NCBI GenBank assembly: GCA_026985625.1
Contig: JALSQC010000040.1
Location: forward strand, 1-5,023
Origin: Bacteroidales bacterium
GTDB lineage: Bacteria; Bacteroidota; Bacteroidia; Bacteroidales; JAFGXI01
Direction: 5' to 3'
DNA length: 5,023 nucleotides
Shown here piece after piece: positions 1 to 5,023 of the stretch; within the stretch, counting starts at the first letter, position 1; every line of letters begins with the position of its first letter. Under the pieces are notes generated by a model. The model worked only from the letters and a program-made list of their open reading frames with translations, was not told the DNA's origin and made no database searches. The position numbers and the translations under genes are program-made.

Positions 1-436
1 GTATTCCGTCTATTGCAACTGCAATAACGGGAGGGGTATCTATAACTTTTGGATTAACTGACATTTGAACGGCTTCAAATACATCTCTACCGGCAAGGTC
101 GATAGCTGTGGCCATTTTAAAATTTAGTTCAATATTTGCTTTTGCTGCCGATACTAATGCATGGACTACTTGTTGTACGTGTCCTCCTGCTAAGTAATGA
201 GCTTCTAAATCGTTTCTGTTGATTGATATTCCTGCTTTTGTTCCTTCTATCATTGCTCCTACAATTATTTGAGGAGGAACTTTTCGCCATCTCATTAATA
301 TTAATTGAATTAGTGATATTCTAACTCCTGATACTAATGCAGAAAACCATAATCCTATGGGAACAAAATATAGGATTATCCATAAACCTACTAATGAGGC
401 TATTGCTATTACTAAATACAAAACATATCCATGCAT
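1..436 (-). CDS. floA: Flotillin-like protein FloA, N-terminal part (cut by left edge)
   Basis: Flotillin-like scaffold of bacterial membrane microdomains, anchored in the cytoplasmic membrane. Only the first 145 residues are visible; the family is usually about 330 residues, so more than half lies beyond base 1. Seen: a hydrophobic segment at residues 4-25 (YVLYLVIAIASLVGLWIILY), the typical 'FVPIGLW' at 24-30, a second hydrophobic stretch to about 47, then 'RWRKVPP' (49-55), 'LEAHYLAGG' (77-85), and the diagnostic block 'AIDLAGRDVFEAVQMSVNP' (111-129) followed by 'KVIDTP'. These match the FloA/YqfA family closely. The ATG at 436 is the only reasonable start: an in-frame stop lies at 449-451 and the next Met is residue 48. 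No Shine-Dalgarno sequence precedes it. It begins 7 bases after the stop of the NfeD-like gene, the usual partner, so the two are probably co-translated from one mRNA. The product is very secure; the missing C-terminal half cannot be judged. Confidence 0.96.
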   Translation of the reverse strand, partial: MHGYVLYLVIAIASLVGLWIILYFVPIGLWFSALVSGVRISLIQLILMRWRKVPPQIIVGAMIEGTKAGISINRNDLEAHYLAGGHVQQVVHALVSAAKANIELNFKMATAIDLAGRDVFEAVQMSVNPKVIDTPPVIAVAIDGI

Positions 437-443
437 AATTTTA

Positions 444-905
444 TTATTTTAAAGATTTAACAATTATTTTATTTTTTAGTATTTTTTTGACAACTATATC
501 TTTACCCGGGTCTAAATAACCTGATATACTTTCGGCTTGATAGTATTCGTCGTTTATCTCGACTTTTCCTATAGGAGATAATTTTGATATTGTTTTTCCT
601 GTATCGCCTATTTTTATATTGTTTATTTTAATTTCGTTTACTTTTGAATTTATATTTGTATTTAGCATTAGCCGTTTCCATGTTTTTGTGCGTAAAGTAA
701 AGGCTAAAATTATTATTATTGATATTAATGTAATTAATAGAGTGTAGTTTCCGAATGTTGTGCTATGAGAACTGTATGCAATGTATATGCCTCCTATAAT
801 CATTAGAACTCCGCCTATTCCGGCAATAGTAATACCCGGGATTATAAAAAATTCTAATAGTAGAAGCAGTATCCCTAACGAGATTAGTATTATTATTGAT
901 GTCAT
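444..905 (-). CDS. NfeD-family membrane protein (short type, OB-fold)
   Basis: Short NfeD-like protein of 153 residues, a membrane protein usually encoded beside a flotillin or stomatin and thought to help organise or stabilise it. Seen: three hydrophobic segments at about residues 3-22, 25-44 and 54-71, with the family-like 'LEFFIIPGITIAGIGGV' at 17-33. A short Lys/Asn-rich link follows, then a C-terminal beta-rich domain at about 98-151 with 'IGDTGKTISKLSPIGKV' (99-115), 'YYQAES' (121-126) and 'DPGKDIVV' (132-139), the usual NfeD OB-fold pattern. It lacks the long N-terminal ClpP-class serine protease domain of full-length NfeD, so no protease activity is expected. The ATG at 905 directly follows the TAA of clpS with no bases between, and floA starts 7 bases downstream. 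That order matches the nfeD-floA pairs known elsewhere and supports a joint role in the cytoplasmic membrane. The family is confident; the exact function is not established. Confidence 0.93.
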   Translation of the reverse strand: MTSIIILISLGILLLLLEFFIIPGITIAGIGGVLMIIGGIYIAYSSHSTTFGNYTLLITLISIIIILAFTLRTKTWKRLMLNTNINSKVNEIKINNIKIGDTGKTISKLSPIGKVEINDEYYQAESISGYLDPGKDIVVKKILKNKIIVKSLK

Positions 906-1175
906 TTAGTCTATGGTTACCGATAAGCCTATGTTTAATAGTTTATCTTTTAATATTTTAAGGTTTTTGTATGTTCCGTTTTTAATTTCGCATTTGCCTG
1001 TATAGTGTGTAATAACGGCACATTGATGTGCTTGATTTTCTTCGTGATTACAAATATCAATAAGGGCATCAATAACAAAATCAAATGTGTTAAGGTTATC
1101 GTTATGCAAAACTAATGTGTTTATTTTGCTTTCTTGATTTTTGTTTTTGTTTGTTTGCTTTTCTTTTGTATTCAT
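906..1175 (-). CDS. clpS: ATP-dependent Clp protease adaptor ClpS
   Basis: Cytosolic adaptor of 89 residues that binds proteins with N-degron residues and hands them to the N-domain of a Clp AAA+ unfoldase (ClpA or ClpC type) for degradation with ClpP. Residues 1-18 are a Lys/Asn/Gln-rich flexible tail, as expected for the part that engages the unfoldase pore. The core runs from about 19 to 89. Binding-pocket residues can be aligned to E. coli by spacing: N25 and D26 match N34 and D35, and H57 of 'THYTGKC' matches H66. The residue matching D36 is N27, and the gate residue matching M40 is F31. 'NTFDFVIDAL' (29-38) and 'QAHQC' (48-52) are typical of Bacteroidota ClpS. The ATG at 1175 gives a normal family length. 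No Shine-Dalgarno sequence is seen. The gene starts 37 bases after the stop of the large SPOR protein gene and ends flush with the ATG of the NfeD-like gene. The identity is secure; the partner unfoldase is not in this window. Confidence 0.95.
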   Translation of the reverse strand: MNTKEKQTNKNKNQESKINTLVLHNDNLNTFDFVIDALIDICNHEENQAHQCAVITHYTGKCEIKNGTYKNLKILKDKLLNIGLSVTID

Positions 1176-1212
1176 AATTAATTGGTAATAATTTAATGTG
1201 TAAAGATATAAA

Positions 1213-4200
1213 TTATTTTTTTAAAATGCTAATTGCTTGTTCTACGCTAATTTTTTTATTGTTATTGTATGCAACTATAAATGCATCGTTTATTCCTTCG
1301 TTTTTAATTATATCTCGCATTTCTACTGCTTGTTTGTATTCTTTATAGTTTCCTACGGTATAGATTGTTTTTCCGTTTTCTTTATATGAGTTTAGTTGTT
1401 TTTTGCGTGCTACACTTAGCATTGCGGTAACTGTTGATGTTGGAACGTTTTCTTTGTATGCTCCTATTTGAACTTTAAATATAATATTTGCATTTTTTGC
1501 GTCTATCTCGGGTTGCTTGGTTATTGGTGCTTCGGGGAGTTTTATGTTTTGTTGTTTTGCAAAATTTACATTTGTTTTTAGTAAGTTTGTTAGTTCTTGG
1601 TTTGTTAGTTTTTTTCCTTTGTAGTATGCGGTTACAAATGCATCGCTTATTCCTAATTTTACTATACGGTTTTTTTCGATGTTTGCTGTTTTTTTGTCAG
1701 AGAATATACCTGTTGTGTATCTTATAAAACCGTATGGTGTTTTGTCTTGATAAATTGGGGATATGTTATGTAGTTGTTTTGGGGTAACGGGTTTTTTGTA
1801 AACACCTATTTGCACTGTATAAAATAAGTCGGGTATTGTTTTTACGCTTGTATAATTTGTTTTTGCTTGTATTGTGTTTTTTGTATTGGTTGTTTGTGAT
1901 GATGTTTGGGTTGTTTGGGTTGTTCGATTTTTTATTTTATCTACTTCGTTTTGTGCTAAGGTATTGTAATCGGTTTGTTGTTGTAGGTAAGTTTTTGCTT
2001 TATATATAGGTATGCGTTTACCGTCTTTGTAAGCAACTATAAATGCATCGCGATATCCCATAGATTTGATTTCTTTAAGAGCTATACGGCTACCTTCTAA
2101 CGAATAAAATAATCCGGCAAGATATTTTGTAAATGAGCTGTTTGGTAGTTTTTCGCCTACAATTGGGCTTAGTCCTTTAAATGCATCTTGTCGTATTTTT
2201 GTTTTAAATGCTCCTACTTGAACTTTAAAAATGATGCCATTTGGCAGGGTTGGGTTTATTGGTATTGGATTTTCGTTTGAATAAACCGAAACTTCTGATA
2301 TTGAGTATTGTAGATTGTATTTTGCTTGTGTATTTGTTGTTGTGTAATTATTGTTTGTGTTTTCGGTAATTATGTTGTTATTGTTTGTATTGTTAGAATT
2401 ATCGGTTTTATTATCTGTTATTAAGTTATTGGTGTCTGTTGTTGAGTTATCGGTATTTTTGTTGTCTGTAATATTATTGTTATTTGTGTTGTTTGTGTTT
2501 TTGTTTTCGGCAATTATGTTGTTGTTATAATTGTTTGTAGTTGTATCTGCTGTTGTTTTATTGTTTGCTGTTATTAGGCTATCGGTGTTTATTGGTGTAA
2601 TATCGGCGTTTTTGTTTTCTAAAATATTATAATTATTTATGTCGGTTGTATTTTTATTTTTTTCGGCTAATATTTTTGCTGTTTCGTTTTCTGATGGTAG
2701 GTTTAGATAAAGTCCTATTGCTTTTTCAATATCTTCGATACCTGTTTTTTCGAGTTGCATGGCTTGTGTTGTTAGTTTATATGCTTTTACGGGGTCGTCA
2801 ATAAAGAATGCTTTGTCGCGAAGGTTTTTAGCTTTGTTAAAATTTATTCTACTGTTTTTTTCGAGTTGTTTTGCTTGTTTTGAGTTTGTCCTAATTTTTT
2901 TTATATTGTCTTTATAGGTATAATATCTTATATTGTTAACAGTTTCAAATGCTTCTGCTGCTGTAAATTTTAGCTCGAACATTTGTTTTTTTAGTTTTTC
3001 TATTTTCTTTTTGTCTTTTTTTGCTTGTTTTTCGTCGTTGGAGTTATTAATTTTAGTGTTAAGTTTATTTATTTGTTTTTGTAACGAGTCGGCATCGTTA
3101 ATTAGTTTTATTGCGTTGTTTTCTTGTGCTTTTGCATCGTCTAAATTTTTTAGCTCGTTATCGTCAAGATTTAGGTTTTCTATTATTTTTTTTGTTTTGT
3201 ATTTTTTTATATCATCGACGTTAACAACGGTATTGTTATTTGCTTGTAAGTTGTTTATTTTTACAAGCGAGTTGCTTGCTACAAATGTAACAGGTTCGGT
3301 TTGTAACAAAATATCTACTGCCAGACTTTGATTTGTTAATGATTTTTGTTCTAATTTATGTGCTTTTTTAAGTATATTTATTTTATCGTTTATATCGGGG
3401 TAATTGTTTGCTTGTTCTCGCAGTTCTTGTGCTTTGTTATAGAATAAATCGGCTTTGCGATTATATTGTTCGGCTATTAAAATGTTTTTGCTGTTTTTTG
3501 ATGATTTTTTTATTTCGTTAATTTGATTTTTATATACGTTGTATTTAAGGCTATCGGCTTGTTTTGATATTTTTAGGGCTGTTATTAGTTTTTGTTGGTT
3601 TTTGGTTTTTATTTTTTCGGTATTTTTTAGTATTTTTTTCTTTTTGCTTGTGCTGTATGTTTCGTTTGCTTGTTTTTCTTTTTCGGCTACTTCGGTTAAA
3701 GCTTTATTTGCTTGTTTTTCTAATATTTTTGCTTTATGGTTAAGTTCTTCTGATTTGTTTAAAGCATCTTCTTCGTCGGGTAATAGAATTAGCGAGTTTG
3801 CCGGTTGTTTTTTATTATTATCGGCAACATTTTGCTTATTATTTAAATAAATGTCGAGTGCATATTTTTGCTTTTGAATAGCAATTCGTTCTAATAGATT
3901 TGCTTTTTTTAGTTCGGTATTTTTTACCGAGTCGTTATCTATTAAGTTAATATCGTTGCGTATTATTTTTGCTTTTTCGTTAAATAAGTTTGCTTGATTT
4001 TCGGCTTTGTTTGCAGTATTTATTTGTTCGTTAGAGATATTTTCTTTAGTTTTAAATATTAAATCGCTGTATAGTTTAAATTCGTTATTATTTATTTCTT
4101 CTATTTTTTTATTGTATTGATTTTCTTTTTCGGTTTTCTCGATTTTTAGTTTATTTATTTGCTTTTGGTATTTTTTTACAGATGTTTTGTCGTTTGAGTT

Positions 4201-5023
4201 TTTGGCTTCGGCTATTTTTTTATTAAGTTGGTTAATGTTGTTATTAATTTCGGCTATATCGGTTTGGTATTCTTTAATTTTTACTTGTTCTTGTTTTTGA
4301 TTTTCGATTTCAGATTTTTCTTTGTTGCTTAATTTGTTGATATTTTTTGATGTGTAATTTGTTGCATAATAAATAATATTTTGAGAGTTTATGCTGTCGG
4401 TTGCATTTCCTAATTTTTGTTCGGTTTGTTTTATTATATTGTTATTCTCGGTAATTTTATTTTTTAGTTCGGTATTTTGTTTTTCGATTTTTGATATTTC
4501 GTTATTAATAGCATTTTTTGTATTAAAATCGTCGATAGTTTTAATGTTTTCGTTTAGAGTTTTAAGTTTTATATTGTTTTGTTTTAGTTTATTTTCGTAG
4601 TAAATATTTTCGAGATATTTTTTTTCGTAGTTTGCTAAATCGGGATTTTTTGTTTGTGTATCGTTAAACGAAAATAAAGGGTCTTTGGTAATTTCGTTAG
4701 ATTTGTCGGTTTGTTTATTTGATTTTGCGGCTAATAGCTTTTGTTTTTCTTCGGCTTGTTTCTTTTGATTAATTGATTGTGAACGTTTTATCTCGGATAG
4801 TTCGTATAAATCTCCGATTTGTTGTTGTAAACTTGCTTTTTCGTTATCGTCTGTTGTATTTTTAAGTTTTTGTTGTAATAGCTTTGCTTTATTTGCTAAT
4901 GAGTCTGATATAATTTTATTATTATTTGATTGTTGTAATAATGTTGCTATTTCGTTGTTAACGGAAGAGCTGTTATTTTCGCTAATTAGTTTTTTGTTGT
5001 CGGGTTTGTTTTCTTGTTCTTTA
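1213..5023 (-). CDS. Very large coiled-coil protein with three C-terminal SPOR-like domains (5' end outside window)
   Basis: I do not recognise a named gene. One frame is open from the right edge to the TAA at 1213-1215, giving 1269 visible residues (numbered here from the first full codon, 5022-5020); I read every codon from 5022 to 3310 and found no stop. There is also no in-frame ATG, GTG or TTG in that stretch, so the start must lie beyond 5023, and the TTG at 3309 is an ordinary Leu codon. Architecture: residues 1-787 are Lys/Asn/Glu/Gln/Ile-rich helices and coiled coil, with three related 52-residue modules (343-394, 523-574, 723-774); 788-898 is an Asn/Thr-rich linker; 930-1009, 1066-1143 and 1180-1269 are SPOR-like domains. 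No Cys or Trp is present, and residues 1-571 hold only two Gly. SPOR domains bind septal peptidoglycan stripped of stem peptides, so I infer an exported envelope protein whose signal peptide lies outside the window. clpS follows after 37 bases. The true length and export signal are unknown. Confidence 0.9.
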   Translation of the reverse strand, partial: KEQENKPDNKKLISENNSSSVNNEIATLLQQSNNNKIISDSLANKAKLLQQKLKNTTDDNEKASLQQQIGDLYELSEIKRSQSINQKKQAEEKQKLLAAKSNKQTDKSNEITKDPLFSFNDTQTKNPDLANYEKKYLENIYYENKLKQNNIKLKTLNENIKTIDDFNTKNAINNEISKIEKQNTELKNKITENNNIIKQTEQKLGNATDSINSQNIIYYATNYTSKNINKLSNKEKSEIENQKQEQVKIKEYQTDIAEINNNINQLNKKIAEAKNSNDKTSVKKYQKQINKLKIEKTEKENQYNKKIEEINNNEFKLYSDLIFKTKENISNEQINTANKAENQANLFNEKAKIIRNDINLIDNDSVKNTELKKANLLERIAIQKQKYALDIYLNNKQNVADNNKKQPANSLILLPDEEDALNKSEELNHKAKILEKQANKALTEVAEKEKQANETYSTSKKKKILKNTEKIKTKNQQKLITALKISKQADSLKYNVYKNQINEIKKSSKNSKNILIAEQYNRKADLFYNKAQELREQANNYPDINDKINILKKAHKLEQKSLTNQSLAVDILLQTEPVTFVASNSLVKINNLQANNNTVVNVDDIKKYKTKKIIENLNLDDNELKNLDDAKAQENNAIKLINDADSLQKQINKLNTKINNSNDEKQAKKDKKKIEKLKKQMFELKFTAAEAFETVNNIRYYTYKDNIKKIRTNSKQAKQLEKNSRINFNKAKNLRDKAFFIDDPVKAYKLTTQAMQLEKTGIEDIEKAIGLYLNLPSENETAKILAEKNKNTTDINNYNILENKNADITPINTDSLITANNKTTADTTTNNYNNNIIAENKNTNNTNNNNITDNKNTDNSTTDTNNLITDNKTDNSNNTNNNNIITENTNNNYTTTNTQAKYNLQYSISEVSVYSNENPIPINPTLPNGIIFKVQVGAFKTKIRQDAFKGLSPIVGEKLPNSSFTKYLAGLFYSLEGSRIALKEIKSMGYRDAFIVAYKDGKRIPIYKAKTYLQQQTDYNTLAQNEVDKIKNRTTQTTQTSSQTTNTKNTIQAKTNYTSVKTIPDLFYTVQIGVYKKPVTPKQLHNISPIYQDKTPYGFIRYTTGIFSDKKTANIEKNRIVKLGISDAFVTAYYKGKKLTNQELTNLLKTNVNFAKQQNIKLPEAPITKQPEIDAKNANIIFKVQIGAYKENVPTSTVTAMLSVARKKQLNSYKENGKTIYTVGNYKEYKQAVEMRDIIKNEGINDAFIVAYNNNKKISVEQAISILKK
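1216..1485 (-). repeat. SPOR-like domain 3 of the large protein (C-terminal, most diverged)
   Basis: Residues 1180-1269, ending at the stop codon. It opens with 'IIFKVQIGAYKENVP' and closes with 'EGINDAFIVAYNNNKKIS', then a short final helix 'VEQAISILKK'. It lacks the 'SPI' landmark of copies 1 and 2, and its core between 'VQxG' and 'DAF' is four to five residues longer. It has the SPOR-like pattern 'ENGKTIYTVGNYKEYKQA' for the central strand and second helix. Confidence 0.78.
1594..1827 (-). repeat. SPOR-like domain 2 of the large protein
   Basis: Residues 1066-1143 of the visible protein. It opens with 'LFYTVQIGVYKKPV', has 'HNISPIYQDK' and 'GFIRYTTGIF' in the middle, and closes with 'LGISDAFVTAYYKGKKLT'. 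Spacing from 'VQxG' to 'DAF' is one residue shorter than in copy 1, and the 'SPI' landmark sits in the same place. It is separated from copy 1 by a Gln/Thr/Asn-rich linker of about 56 residues. It is a diverged duplicate of copy 1. Confidence 0.8.
1996..2235 (-). repeat. SPOR-like domain 1 of the large protein
   Basis: Residues 930-1009 of the visible protein. It opens with 'IIFKVQVGAFK', contains 'FKGLSPIVGEK' and ends with 'MGYRDAFIVAYKDGKRIP'. The order (beta strand 'VQxGAF', helix, central strand, helix, 'GxxDAFIVAY' strand) is that of a SPOR domain in the form common in Bacteroidota. It is preceded by 'VYSNENPIPINPTLPNG', a lead-in I associate with this domain in the phylum. It is the copy closest to that recalled pattern. 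Boundaries are approximate. Confidence 0.82.
2329..2661 (-). repeat. Asn/Thr-rich low-complexity linker with short imperfect repeats
   Basis: Residues 788-898 of the large protein, joining the helical region to the SPOR domains. By my count 41 of 111 residues are Asn and 26 are Thr. A short motif recurs with variation: 'NNYNILENKN', 'NNNIIAENKN', 'NNNNITDNKN', 'TNNLITDNKT', 'NNNNIITENT'. The tract is probably disordered. The matching DNA is built from repeated GTT, ATT and TGT triplets on the plus strand and could vary in length between strains by slippage. Edges are approximate. Confidence 0.85.
2701..2856 (-). repeat. 52-residue helical module, copy C
   Basis: Residues 723-774 of the large protein, beginning 'NSRINFNKAKNLRDKAF' and ending 'EKAIGLYLN'. 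It lies exactly 600 bases downstream of copy B and matches copy A at about 14 of 52 positions, including 'NKAKNLR' at the start and 'YLN' at the end. The turn is 'DDPVK' (20-24). It is the last structured helical unit before the Asn/Thr-rich linker. Confidence 0.6.
3301..3456 (-). repeat. 52-residue helical module, copy B
   Basis: Residues 523-574 of the large protein, beginning 'KADLFYNKAQELREQAN' and ending 'NQSLAVDILLQ'. It aligns without gaps to copies A and C. The shared 'LF..KA..xR' opening and 'LKKA..LE' middle are clearest between A and B. The predicted turn is near 'YPDINDK' (19-25). It is followed by the non-helical-looking link 'TEPVTFVASNSLVKINN'. Confidence 0.65.
3841..3996 (-). 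repeat. 52-residue helical module, copy A
   Basis: Residues 343-394 of the large protein, beginning 'QANLFNEKAKIIRNDIN' and ending 'IQKQKYALDIYLN'. It aligns without gaps to copy B exactly 540 bases downstream, with 19 of 52 identical positions by my count. Landmarks shared by all three copies are K8, A9, R13, A32, L35, E36, A46 and L51. It probably forms a helical hairpin with the turn near 'DNDS' (20-23). It is not a match to any named repeat that I can prove. Confidence 0.65.

Noticed and set aside
1177..1195. AT-only imperfect inverted repeat between the large gene and clpS, possible terminator
   Set aside because: The stem has no GC pairs and is imperfect, and no U-tract suited to a terminator follows it.
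1201..1208. Possible Bacteroidota -7 promoter box before clpS (minus-strand TATCTTTA, near TAnnTTTG)
   Set aside because: The final G is missing and no TTG-type -33 element lies at the right distance; such a match is common by chance in sequence this AT-rich.
1488..1727. Plus-strand open frame of 79 codons
   Set aside because: It lies antisense to the SPOR region. Its Leu/Phe-rich product is what the reverse of a Lys/Asn-rich coding strand gives, and it resembles no family.
2341..2580. Repetitive-looking DNA considered as a CRISPR array or satellite
   Set aside because: The repeats are short, irregular and in frame with Asn/Thr codons; there are no constant-length repeats and spacers.
3307..3309. 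TTG as the start of a 698-residue protein ending at 1213
   Set aside because: The frame stays open upstream to the window edge, repeat module B runs across this codon, and there is no start-site context; it is an internal Leu codon.
2933..3331. Plus-strand open frame of 132 codons with a membrane-like product
   Set aside because: It is antisense to the coiled-coil coding sequence; the Phe/Ser/Leu richness mirrors Lys/Glu/Asn codons on the other strand.
3539..3850. Plus-strand open frame of 103 codons
   Set aside because: It is an antisense shadow of the same gene and shows the same composition artefact.
4391..4600. Plus-strand open frame of 69 codons
   Set aside because: It is an antisense shadow of the same gene; no family features.

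Overview
The window is very AT-rich and every gene in it lies on the minus strand. It looks like a low-GC member of the Bacteroidota. The evidence is the ClpS and FloA sequence types, the absence of Shine-Dalgarno-like sequences before the starts, heavy use of AT-ending codons (ATA, TTA, AAA, AAT), and a large SPOR-domain protein with the 'VQxGAF ... GxxDAFIVAY' pattern I associate with that phylum. The assignment rests on recalled family patterns, not on a search.

Layout, in the direction of transcription (right to left): (1) 5023-1213 is one uninterrupted reading frame, still open at the right edge. It encodes the last 1269 residues of a very large, Lys/Asn/Glu/Ile-rich, alpha-helical and coiled-coil protein. 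A 111-residue Asn/Thr-rich linker follows, and the protein ends in three SPOR-like domains. Its start lies outside the window. (2) 1175-906 is clpS, the adaptor that delivers N-degron substrates to a Clp AAA+ protease. (3) 905-444 is a short NfeD-family membrane protein with a C-terminal OB-fold. (4) 436-1 is the first 145 residues of floA, a bacterial flotillin-like membrane scaffold, cut by the left edge.

The gaps are 37, 0 and 7 bases with no convincing terminator, so the four genes are probably co-transcribed, at least from clpS to floA. NfeD and FloA are a known partner pair in membrane microdomains. The large protein is predicted to be exported and to bind peptidoglycan through its SPOR domains. 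ClpS is cytosolic, and its link to the others is only one of position.

The least ordinary part is the large protein. Over the 571 codons from 5022 to 3310 it has no in-frame ATG, GTG or TTG codon, so automatic callers would start it falsely at an internal TTG (3309). It contains diverged repeats at two levels: three SPOR-like domains, and three 52-residue helical modules that align without gaps at spacings of exactly 540 and 600 bases. I see no RNA genes, mobile elements, CRISPR arrays or plausible plus-strand genes.
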